Source: Guadua angustifolia (taxonomy: Eukaryota; Streptophyta; Magnoliopsida; Poales; Poaceae). Taken from it: a stretch of 64,000 bases of DNA. Each line of letters begins with the position of its first letter. Within the stretch, counting starts at the first letter, position 1. The notes under the pieces were generated by a model that saw only the letters and a list, made by a program, of their open reading frames with translations, did not search any database and was not told the origin of the DNA. The position numbers were made by a program, and so were the translations under genes. Below are positions 45,300 through 55,616 of this stretch, piece by piece. The DNA lies in NCBI GenBank assembly GCA_036346375.1, contig CM070502.1, positions 17,646,924-17,710,923 of the forward strand, given 5' to 3'.

Positions 45300-46331
45300 A
45301 GTGAAGCCGGCGATCGCTCGCGGCGCAGAGCGAGGCGGCCTACCGTGTGTCGCTGAAGGCGAGGCGCGATCAAGCGGCGTCTGCTGTCTGCGCGATGACG
45401 AGGCGCGAGGCGGCGGCACTACTAGATGCGCTGCTGGAGGCGGACCGCGACGGCACTTCCGAGCGCGCCGTGTCTTCGAGACGACGGAGGCGGGTCACCG
45501 TGCGCTTCGAGTGGCGGCCAGCGACGGCGGCGACTCCCATGGCGATCCATCGATCAAGGCGGCTGGCGCTTGAAGCGGCGGCGGCCGCGGCTGAGCCGTC
45601 GGTGGCGGCGCCTCCAAAGGCGACAGCCAGGCGTGCGTGGAATCGATGCGCGCGGTCTTCGAGACACGGGCGGGTGTCGAGGCGTCGGTGACGACTGCTG
45701 CGCTGGAGGCGAGCCGCGGCTGCGCGACTTCGAGGCATCGGCGTTTCTATTTTTCGTGTGTCTTGTAGCAATGCTTAACAGTAGCCGTGATACGCAAGTT
45801 GTAAAAGAGAAACAGAGAAAATGCTCGCAGATTGTAGCCGTGCACGTGGGTTAGATGCAAACGAGCGATTATATTCAATCCCCCGATTCTCACCTTTCTC
45901 ACCTTTCAATCTATTCTCCGGTAGAGCGTCGTGCTGATAACGTGTTGAGGAACCTCGCTACCGAGTAGTCCAGGGTTCCCTGACAATACAATATATGTGA
46001 AGAATAGACAAAGAAGAGGAGACACAGAATAGGGAGAACAGAGATTTCTTTATTGCTTTCTCATATGCGTACACAATGGGGGGAGACCCCTCCTCTATTT
46101 ATAGTCCTCGCCTAGTGTTTCGGTTCATGGGCCAAAGTGGGGTCTTCGTGGGCCGCCAGGGTTTCTTAACACTAATAAGCAACTAATTGATTGGAAAATA
46201 GGAAAGCTAACAATAAGAAGGAAGTAAAAATAGAAAGGCACTAGTGTGCCTGGGCCGACACATCTGTTGCGCTAGGGGCGCTGGCCGTGAGGGCCTTGCA
46301 TCTACAGTAGGCGCGGTCAGCGCCCCTAACA
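45300..46331 (-). mobile_element. Truncated Ty1/copia-type element (5' LTR plus leader region)
   Basis: The LTR is 45943-46331 (389 bp; TGTT...AACA ends), read on the minus strand. It contains a TATA box (TATAAATAG, complement of 46095-46103). Next to it, inside the element, is the primer-site-like CGTTATCAGCACGA (45929-45942). The internal part is only about 640 bp and stops near 45298, so the remainder, including pol and the 3' LTR, is missing. Confidence 0.68.
45370..45771 (-). CDS. Hypothetical 133-codon frame in the copia-type leader
   Basis: The frame starts MLQDTRKIETPMPRSRAAAA and is Ala/Arg/Ser-rich throughout. GC content is very high, and the opposite strand has equally long open frames, so the reading frame may be compositional. 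The position after the primer site would suit a gag start, but no capsid or knuckle motif is visible. Confidence 0.25.
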   Translation of the reverse strand: MLQDTRKIETPMPRSRAAAARLQRSSRHRRLDTRPCLEDRAHRFHARLAVAFGGAATDGSAAAAAASSASRLDRWIAMGVAAVAGRHSKRTVTRLRRLEDTARSEVPSRSASSSASSSAAASRLVIAQTADAA

Positions 46332-47559
46332 CCTTTCCCCTCGCGTAGAACCTGTTAAGTCTTGAAATTGCAGGTGCGCAGCACGGTATTGGTTCACATA
46401 CTTTTCATGCCTGAACATCAAAGAAGCCGTCCACAATTACGCATCAGAAATTCTACTAAAGAGAGTACCGGTATATAATGTTTAATAATCAGAAAGATAA
46501 ATAATAGGAGAATACTTGAAGCATTCAAAGTTCTAAAGTAGGGTATTTCTGAACATTGTGCAAGCAAAACAATAGCATGGTGTTTTCAGAGATATTCATA
46601 TTTCAAGATTTCTTTTACATCTGGCATCTTCATTTTTGTTCGAACAATAGTGGAAACAAATCCTGTAATTGCATATTCAGGAGGAGGAAATGAGAAGGCA
46701 CAATTAACAATTGATGCATATTCAGTCAATATTCCATCACAGAATAAGTTTACGGAGGTCAGTATGTAGATGCCCACTTACTATTTTACAATAGTGGCTT
46801 CCAGTTCCAGGAGTGTTTCTCCCATACAACCATAACCAAATAAAGAAAAGAAACTTTCCGGAACAATTCACCTGTACACAGTTAACCATACAGTAAGAAA
46901 TTCCATTACTTGTCCCAACCACTTTAACCAACCGAATTTGATCATTGTAAACCCCGGATGTGGATTCTATTGAAAATATTTACTCACAGTTAGTCCCAAT
47001 GGTCTAATATACACAACTCACACGATTATAGAATATGCATTGCTTTTTATTCTCAGTAAATTGATCAACTGATGGCAATTGTCCTATACACCACAGCGTG
47101 ATTTGAGTAATCGTATTCACCATCAGGGCCTAACAGTAAGGAAAACAAAATCCACTAACTTTTTTTAAAAAAAAAATCAATATTAATGTGAATCTTACAA
47201 TCCAAGGGTCTCCTATCCTCCTCGAGTCGACACTCTGTGAAACAGTGATGGATTACCTCTAACAATCCAAGCACAAGGTAGTGAAACGCGGGGCAGCTGA
47301 ACACGGTGTCAGAAGTCCAGCCTTTCCTCTGCTTGTTCACGGCAAATGTTTTGCTTTTATACTAACATATCTCTTACAGAAATCATATTACATTCTAACC
47401 GTTTTTCACGGCAAGCATGACCAATCCATCTTTCTTTTGAATTGCTTTATTTTGTTTTACATTTGAAAAACACATGCATCCGCGAATGGTTCTTCAAAAC
47501 ATAAGACACAAATCGCAACAAAAGTGCTTGGCATATCTTCTGTCATTCCATTCTTCTCC
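46332..47559. other. Interval downstream of the receptor kinase gene
   Basis: AT-rich sequence without a recognisable gene. The part nearest 47559 should contain the 3' untranslated region of the kinase. Confidence 0.5.
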
Positions 47560-50500
47560 TTAATAGAGTGTGGTTTTGATTGCATGCAGCTCCGTGATGA
47601 TATCTTTGGTTGACATTCTACTAGACGGCATTTCCTCAGAGCAGAACATCCCAAGTTTGAGTAGAGAAATCAGAGAGTTGACTCTTCTTCTGTCTGATTG
47701 ACCGTCCACTGTTGCAGGGCCATTTTCAAGCTCTGTCACCAATTCCATGTCGATAATGTCCATCGCTCCGCTGTTCAAGGCCATCCCAACATACTTGCGA
47801 AGGCTTAGTCCTTGCTCAAATGTGTTATCTGTGGGTCTCTTTCCGGTTACCATTTCAAGAATAAGAACTCCGAAGCTATAAATGTCTCCATGAGTTGAAA
47901 CCAAGTTTCCAGCAGCATACTCTGTTTGCATTGAACAGTGATGTCACGATAACTAACAATTAAGGAACATTTTATTCTTCCTGATGTACAAGCAATTTGA
48001 CGGCTGGGCATAAATTAGCAAGTTCAAGGACTAGCAAATTAAGTAAAATACACTATACTTAAGTAATATACTACTGCATTAGGTTAGAGGCATTTGGCAA
48101 TAGCTATTCTTAATTGTAATATGCTTGGTTTCATAAATAAGTGAAGAATTGTGAAGGAAAAAATATTAGGCTAACCTGGAGGAGCATAACCAAATGTCCC
48201 TCTAAATCCCATCGAGCTTGTGGAGAGTTGGAAAGATGAGCATCCCTCTGAAAGAATCCTGGCTAGTCCAAAGTCTCCAACATGTGCCACCATATCAACA
48301 TCCAAAAGAACATTACTTGGCTTAAGATCACAATGCACAATTGGTGCAGCACCATGGAAATGGAGATAATCCAATGCACAGGCCACGTCAAACAGTATGT
48401 TCACTCTTTGGACAAGACTCAAGTGCCTCTCCTCCTGTTGGTTATTTGTGTTAGGATGAAGCCACTCTTCTAAGCTGCCATTGGGCATGAAGTCGAACAC
48501 GATTGCTTTGAAATCGTTGCCATTGAAGTCGATGCTCGAGCAGGCTGTAATTACCTTGACAAGATTTCGGTGCCGTAAGTTTCTCATCGCCTCACATTCA
48601 GCTGTGAAACTCTTGAGAGCCCCAGGTGTCTGAAGTTTTAGAACTTTTACAGCAACAAGATTTTCATTCTCACCAGTTTCATCATACAATTTTCCTCTGT
48701 AGACAGATCCGTAGCTCCCGTTGCCCAACAAATTGGTTGCTGAGAAACCATCTGTTGCGAGTGCCAACTGCTGGTAGGAGACAGATTGGTGGCCTCGCAT
48801 GGATATTGTTGAAAGGCTTTCTCTTGATTTTTTCTTGTGGCAAGCAAGGAAGCCAAGGAGCAATGAAAGGATGCATGTTGTTGTTGCAACTAGAGAGATA
48901 ACAACGGCCAGCATTGGGAATTTATGCTTTTTCTTCGAAAATTGAAGAGAACATGGAGGCAAATGAAGGTCTTGGATGCCGCCACAAAGTTTCCCGTTGC
49001 CTTGGACTGAAATTCCAGTAGCATTTGCAAAAACACCAACAGTTGGAACTTCACCATCAAAGTTGTTGAAAGAAAGGTTCAGATCATAGAGCGCGTTAAA
49101 GCCTCCAAAGAACTTGGGTATTTGGCCCGAAAAGTTGTTGCTTGAGAGGTCAAGAATTTCTAAGCCCTTCAACCCACTCAAGAGTGAGGGAATATTGCCT
49201 GTGAGTGAATTATTTTGTAGGTAGAGAATTTGGAGAATCTGGCATTTCCCTAGAGTAGCAGGAATGTCCCCTGAGAGTTGATTGAACGCGGCATAAATCT
49301 CGACAAGATTTTGTAGATTCCCAACTTCAGGCGGTATTGGTCCTTCCAGATAATTACCAGAGAGACTCAAATATAATGAGAGTGTTGTGACGTTGAATAA
49401 ACTCGCGGGAATCGTTCCTGTAAACTTATTAGATTCGAGGCCTAGTGCCAACAAAGAAACCATGTTTCCTAGAGTGATCGGGATGGTACCACTGAAGGCA
49501 TTCGTTTCAAGTATCAACAAGTTTAGTCTAGTTAAATTGCCTATAGTAGGTGGGAGTGGCCCGCTCAAGCTATTGAATTGTAGGGCCAAAACTTGCAGAT
49601 CCCGAAGCATACTGATTGAAGATGGGAGAGTTCCACTGAAGAAATTTTCGCTCAGTTGAAGGGAATTTAAATTGAAAAGATTACCAATTTCTCTAGGTAT
49701 ATACCCTGATATGTTGTTTCTAGCTAGGTTGAAAACTGTCAGTGATGTGGATAAATTGGAAACTACAGAAGGAAGCACTCCACTAAGCCGATTGAAAGCC
49801 AATTCCAAAACTTGTAACTGGGAGCAATTGGCTAATGCTGTCATAAATTTCCAATCCTCTGGTTCTTTCGCTTCAAAAGAATTATTAAAGAGAACTAACC
49901 ACTCGAGGCTCTGTAACCCTCCAAGCTCTGAAGGAACTACACCGCTAAAGTAGTTGAACGGGATCTCAATGTTAGAGAGATTGGACGCATTAACCAGTGA
50001 AGATGGGAGATGGCCATGAAACATATTTTTTCCGATATTGAAAATCTCGAGTAGAGGAAGTGTATTGAATGCGTTTGGAGGTATCGTCCCACTAAGCTCA
50101 TTCATGATTAGATCAAAACGTGTTAGGGATGATATGTTCCAAATAGCAGGAGGGATGGACCCAGTCAGGTTGTTCGTTCCCAGGTCAAGCCGAGAGAGTT
50201 TAGATAAGCGACCAAGAGATGAAGGTATGCCACCAGATAGCTGGTTCTCCGCAAGATCAAGAGTTTTGAGGCCGGAGAGATTGCCAATGACGGCAGGAAT
50301 CTCGCCCGACAGCGTGTTGTTCGCAAGACTCAAGTAGGTAAGTGAGGACAAGTTTCCCAATGACGGCGGGATCTCCCCAGAAAAACCATTGGAGTCAAGC
50401 GACAAAATGGAGAGATTTCTCAAGGTGCCGATCTCACCTGGGATCTCACCTTGGAGTTGGTTGCTGTCCAAGCTAAGCACCATGAGCTCGGCGCATCGTC

Positions 50501-50915
50501 CCAATGTTGTTGGGATGTTTCCTTGTAGAGAATTCATGGTAAGGTTCAGCACTTGGAGTCTACCGAGACGGCCGAGCTCGTGAGGTATCTGCCCCACGAG
50601 GTGGTTGTCCCCAAGGTCTAGTGTCTTGAGGTATGAAAGATTGCCCAAGAAAGGTGAGATACGCCCCGACAGCCCAAAGGAGCTGACGTTTAGCTCGACG
50701 ATTCTCTGTGTGTGCTTGCGGCCGCACCCAACACCCCGCCACCTGCATGGGTGGTTGGAGCTATTCCACGAAAGAAGTGAGCCAGATGGGTCGGACACCA
50801 TAGACTTGAAGGAGAGGAGTGTGAGCACTTGCATGGTGGTGACATTGCCGCTCCCTAGAGACACGGTACGATAGGGATACAAGGACAGGGTGAAGCACAA
50901 GAAGATCAAACTCAT
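47560..50915 (-). CDS. LRR receptor-like serine/threonine kinase, subfamily XII (Xa21/EFR/FLS2 type)
   Basis: Two exons: 48176-50915 and 47560-47921, joined over a 254-bp GT-AG intron in phase 1; 1,033 residues. The chosen ATG gives a hydrophobic signal peptide (about 1-22); the next Met (residue 28) would lose it. An N-terminal cap with C57 and C64 is followed by about 20 leucine-rich repeats (about 70-640), the C-cap C644/C655, one membrane helix (666-692) and the kinase (about 725-1025). Kinase landmarks are the glycine loop GNGSYGSV (731), K757, H861-C862-D863, D881-F882-G883 and YAPPEY. The HCD triplet makes it a non-RD kinase, as in plant pattern-recognition receptors. It would sense an extracellular ligand at the plasma membrane; the ligand cannot be read from the sequence. 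The single intron in the kinase domain is typical of this subfamily. No break is seen, unlike in all surrounding transposon genes. Confidence 0.95.
47922..48175 (-). other. Intron of the receptor kinase gene
   Basis: The donor is CCTCCAG|GTTAGCC and the acceptor GCAAACAG|AGTATG on the minus strand. Splicing restores GYAPPEYAAGN across the activation-segment region. Read-through would add one Gly and then leave the frame. Confidence 0.92.
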
Positions 50916-51017
50916 GATTTATTTCTAGTTGCTTTAGAGGGAGGGGAAGAATTGCAGTTGAGAAGTAAAGAGTGATGAGCAGAAATTCACTTGGAAGTGA
51001 TCATATAAGTAGAGGCA

Positions 51018-51204
51018 TACTCATGCAATCGTTTTCAATTTGTGGTGTACTCGTATAAATAAGAGCACTCATATGGTGCACCCCTAGAAATAGAGGCACT
51101 GAAGCTGCAGGCACACTCTTGCAGTGCACTCATTTAATCGCTTTTAATTTGTGCTCCAATCCTAGATCTTACGGTGTACTCATTCAATCGCTTTCAATTT
51201 GGGG
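51018..51204. repeat. Three short dispersed repeats upstream of the kinase
   Basis: A motif of about 28 bp, TACTCATNCAATCG followed by YTTTYAATTTG, occurs at 51018-51045, 51127-51153 and 51177-51204, all in the same orientation, 100-300 bp upstream of the kinase ATG. Confidence 0.7.
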
Positions 51205-52031
51205 AAAATTAACTATTTGCCACCCTTACGGAAAGTCTTCTGATGATATAGTCATTTGACATCTTCTGATGATATGAGTCATCGACAGAAAGAAATCTGT
51301 ACTACATCGACTTGTAAGAGTGGCAAATAGTTAAAAGCCCCTTCAATTTGTGCACCAAATCAACATAAATTTTTTTGAAAAAATATATATGTACGTTAAG
51401 AGTGACAAAAATGAGAAAAATCTGGCAAATGATAAATCAAAGGGAAAAAAAAGAGGAATGACACTGATCATAGCAAAGTTATCTTTTTTTCCCTTCTGAC
51501 ACATTTTTTTGGAGGAAGCTGAGAAATTTGTTGCACAAATATACCAAGATTACAATCCTCATGAAGAGGCGAGACACGAAAACTAGGGATACACCTTGCC
51601 ACTCTTGCGAACCCGATTGTGTGCAAGCGAACTTAGCACAACAATAGGCTGGGTTATTTGCATCCCACCACACAACTAGAAAGGTAACAGCACTGAAAAA
51701 AATTACAATGCTCTCCAACTTGAGCAATAATTACGTATTTTTAATTTAAAGTTGAGAGTTTAAAGCGTGCTAGAACACTCTATATACAAGATCGTCAAAA
51801 AAAATTTGGAATTTTTTATGTTGATTTGTTGCCAAAACCGAAAGTTGATCGCATGAGTTAAAAAAGAGTGATTGTATATTATATTGCCCATGAGAATACG
51901 GGATCCCATATAATATACAGGTAGGCTCAGGTTGAATAAAAAATTATGGCTCACGTTAAATCGAAAACTAGTTGAGCATCTCCAAACTTGCCAATTGCCA
52001 TATGGAACAAGAACCGGGCTGGAAGGAATCC

Positions 52032-52135
52032 AAGACATCACAGGTCTCGGCACAGTACGTACGTCCAGGTAACACTAGAAAAAGACATCACAGGTGGGCA
52101 GTGTACGTACGTCCAGGTAACACTAGAAACAACGG
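52032..52135. repeat. Two-copy tandem repeat of about 52 bp
   Basis: ACATCACAGGT at 52032 and again at about 52085, each followed by GTACGTACGTCCAGGTAACA and CTAGAAA. Confidence 0.75.
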
Positions 52136-52699
52136 ATACTGGGACCTCGTTTAGTTATCTGTAGCCATCCTGCATTGACCGTGTTGTCTGTAGCCTCTAC
52201 TTCAAAAGTCCACGATAGCAGCGTCGATGGTTCGAGTTTACTATGGGGCTCCGGTACCTCTTCGGCGTCCCGCGTCAAAGACGGCAGGGTCACGATCTTT
52301 GATGACCGACTAGACTTTCGGCAATTTGCTTTGTTCTTGACGTCTTTTACTATCTGCTCATTAAAATTTGCAAATATGAGTTCTCTGGTTATTTGGTATA
52401 TGGTTTGCTTTGTTTGTAGCATTTGGTTCTACAATCTCTACATTCTTATACCAAAACCAGGCTGTGAGTTCTAGGATGGATTCTACTTCTACGTCAACCA
52501 AGAAGGAAGACAAGGGATGCTAAAAGCCAAATGAAAATTCGAAGAAAAACACATGAAAACAGAAGAAAGCTTATGCTGTTTTGCAAACCCTAGAGGCCTA
52601 GACTTACGTATCGGCAGAGGCGGAGCTCTCGGTGGGGCTGGAGCCCACCCAGCCAGGTGCCCAGCAAAGATCTGAAATTATTGGTTGTGTCACTTGGCA

Positions 52700-52707
52700 G
52701 CCAGAAC
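52700..52707. other. 8-bp target site duplication of the hAT element (left)
   Basis: GCCAGAAC precedes the terminal repeat and recurs at 52700+1152 (53852-53859). Eight-base duplications are typical of hAT transposons. Confidence 0.9.
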
Positions 52708-53851
52708 TAGGGGTGAAAACGGGTCGGTAATTCCGAGCCGTATCCGTATCCGAAAGAAAACTATCCAAAACATATGGGTAGTACCGCATCAAAATAAACG
52801 GTAGTATCCGCACTGCATTCGATCGATGCATGCGGTACGGTAGGATACGGATGAGCGAGATCCCAGACTACCCGAGATAAAACGGGTTCTGCACGGCACC
52901 GATCTTTTTGCATTTTCGCACCGATTACCGTAACGTAGTTAAAGAAGAGGCCCTACCAATAGGCGATAACCCTAACTCCCTTGTCCGGTCGGCCCGATCC
53001 CTACTCCCTAACGCGCGCTGGTCTCGACCTCTGGTCTCCTGAAACCCTTGCCCCAGATCCCCATTCCAACGCTCGAAAGACAGAGGAAACCCAGACCTGT
53101 GTCCCCAGCCGCCTCGCCCATGCCTCTTGCTCTGCTCTGCGCTTCCCTCGCCGGTGAATCGCCGCCTCGCCGTCTCTCGACGCTTAGCCGACACCCACTC
53201 AACTCGACGCCTCGTTTCGCTCAAGGCCGCCCACCTACCGCCAGCTCTCACACCGACGCCGATCGCCGCTTCTCAGCTCAACCCGACGCAGTTTCACTCC
53301 GACGACCGGTCGCGCCCCATCGTTGACGCTGGGCGCCCAACAATTCCGTCTTCGAAGCGCCGTTGTCGCTTATGAGCCCATGACCAACCTCACCGTGTTG
53401 GGGTCAAGACCGACCGACCGCAGGGAACATACGCCGCGATCGCTTATGCTCAACTCATCGATCCATTGATCGATCTTCGCGTAAGTCATGCGATGCATCG
53501 GGATCAATTGTTCTTAGTTAGTTGGCCACTTGATACAAGCAGGACTAGCTATCTGATATTTGCATGAGTCATGATATTTTAAGTTGTAGCATTGCATATC
53601 CGTAGTTCGAAGCCCAAGAAATTTCTTATTCTACCTATTTCGCGTACTATCCGACAAAATATCCGATACTCGTTTTTACCGCCATTAATACCCGTACCCG
53701 TTGTTTACCCGTTCAGTAAATATCCGTATCCGCATTCAGTATCCGCCCTGTATTTTCATTACCCGCATTCGTCCGTGATCCGAGAAAAAATATTAGGGTA
53801 GGATATGGGATAACCTACTACCAGCCTGTATCCGACCCGTTTTCACCCCTA
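52708..53851. mobile_element. Non-autonomous hAT transposon (1,144 bp)
   Basis: The left end TAGGGGTGAAAACGGGTCGG is an exact inverted copy of the right end CCGACCCGTTTTCACCCCTA, and both sides have GCCAGAAC. Subterminal regions are rich in TATCCGTATCCG-type repeats in both orientations. The GC-rich middle (52970-53420) looks like captured genic or leader sequence and has open frames on both strands, but no hAT transposase motif is present, so it would need a transposase supplied elsewhere. Confidence 0.9.
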
Positions 53852-53859
53852 GCCAGAAC
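53852..53859. other. 8-bp target site duplication of the hAT element (right)
   Basis: GCCAGAAC, identical to 52700-52707. Confidence 0.9.
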
Positions 53860-54442
53860 TGATACAAATGGTATAAACATCCAGTTGCAGTTATGCATTA
53901 ATATACATCGAGATGCAAATTACTGCCCTATTAAGCATATAAGTTAATGCTTTGATGAGCTATATGCAAATCCTTTCTGCACCTTTTTTTCTTGAAGTCT
54001 TCTTGTTTAACTAAACTACTTTTGAAAACTAAAAAGGAAGTCCTTATGTTCTGTTCTGTGAACTTCATACCTTTTTCTTTTCTTTTTATATGCTTGCACA
54101 TGCAGAGTATCAGTTCATATATTCAGGAAATAGAAGAGCTGTGTACAGATTATCCTACAACTACTTTTATTCTGGATCACATGGCTATCTGCAAGCCACC
54201 AACGTAAGCGTGTGCTTTTGCTTGTTCGCAAACTGCGGTAGTGTAATCCTTGTAGTAAGTTCTTTTTCATTGATATACAGAAATGATGAGGAAGAAAAGG
54301 TCTTCTCTTAATTTATAAAACTATCCAGATTCCCACAGGTACTGCTTGAAACATGCTCCCTTGTGCACAAATGGCTCAAGAAATCAATGGTTTGTCCAAG
54401 TCTAGTTATCTATGTATATACATATCTTGCATGATTATGAAT
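53860..54442. other. Interval between the hAT element and the tandem array
   Basis: No gene recognised. The sequence is unrelated to the array unit, and the array begins abruptly at 54443. Confidence 0.5.
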
Positions 54443-55585
54443 AGCCCCAGCGGAGGGTGCACGTCAAGAGAAAAACTTGCGTGGAAATGGAGTCATTTAA
54501 ATATCCAAATAATCATCAAAACTTTCGGAGACAAAGGATCAAAAAGGAAAATATATCCTATATTAGTTGAGGATTGAGTGATAGGTGAGCTGGTAACGGG
54601 CGCACGCGGAGAGTAGCAGGTCACTAGTTCGACTCCTAGCAACTGCACATGCGCATATTTCACACGAAAATCGCGTGACTCAGCGCCGGCCTTGGGGGGG
54701 GAGGTGGGCGAGCGGGGCAGCCGCTCCGGGCCCCCCAAACCATGGGGCCCCACTCCTGTACATGTACTACTATTAGTATATTGTATATATAACACTATAA
54801 TATGTATATTTAGTAGTACCTGAGAAACGAAGCGTCGGCGCGTGAGTATGTGACCTCCTGAGTCCTAACACCGTGATTATTATTATTATTATTATTATTA
54901 ATTAGAAGGACCCTCATTTTAAATCTCATTCCGGACCCCTGATATCTCAGGACCACCGCTGGCATGACTTGCGATGCGCGACCGCGTACGTAATAAATAT
55001 AGGGTGGTCTAGGTGCCTAGTAAACTCCTAGCCGGATCATCACCGGGAAGACGAATTAAAACGTACAGTTGGATGGCAGAGGGGTTGACTGCTTGACGCG
55101 ACCTGCTGCACCATGCAGCTGGAGGTTCGGTTCGGTTCACATTTCTGTGCAAAGCCCCAGCGGAGGGTGCACGTCAAGAGAAAAACTTGCGTGGAAATGG
55201 AGTCATTTAAATATCCAAACAATCATCAAAACTTTCGGAGACAAAGGATCAAAAGGAAAATATATCCTATATTAGTTGAGGATTGAGTGATAGGTGAGCT
55301 GATAACGGGCGCACGCGGAGAGTAGCAGGTCACTAGTTCGACTCCTAGCAACTGCACATACGCATATTTCACACGAAAATCGCGTGACTCAGCGCCGACC
55401 CTTGGGGGGGGGGGCAGGTGGGCGAGCGGGGCAGCCGCTCCGGGCCACCCAAACCATGGGGCCCCACTCCTGTACATGTACTACTATTAGTATATTGTAT
55501 ATATAACACTATAATATGTATATTTAGTAGTACCTGAGAAACGGCGTCGATGCGTGAGTATGTGACCTCCGAGTCCTAACACGTG

Positions 55586-55616
<31 letters not shown>

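Larger units (their letters stand above)
50916..52699. other. Upstream region of the receptor kinase gene
   Basis: Up to about 51.4 kb this should include the promoter and leader. I see no unambiguous TATA box at a good distance; TTATATGA on the minus strand (about 51000-51007) is a weak candidate. No other gene is supported; open frames at 51.5-52.5 kb are short and unrecognised. Confidence 0.5.

Noticed and set aside
45370..45854. Plus-strand frames (114 and 142 codons) opposite the copia-type leader
   Set aside because: Overlapping open frames on both strands in a very GC-rich stretch; the plus-strand ones oppose the direction of the element.
49387..50874. Several plus-strand frames opposite the receptor kinase
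   Set aside because: They are antisense shadows of the regular leucine-rich repeat coding sequence.
52175..52474. 99-codon plus-strand frame upstream of the kinase
   Set aside because: It overlaps an equally long minus-strand frame and has no recognisable domain or start context.
53008..53375. Coding gene inside the hAT element
   Set aside because: Frames are open on both strands, with no transposase or other domain; probably captured, non-coding or composition-driven.
54585..54660. A tRNA gene in the array unit (AGTTCGACTCC motif)
   Set aside because: Box B is good, but the T-stem does not pair and no acceptor stem or anticodon arm can be formed; at best it is a tRNA-derived SINE part.
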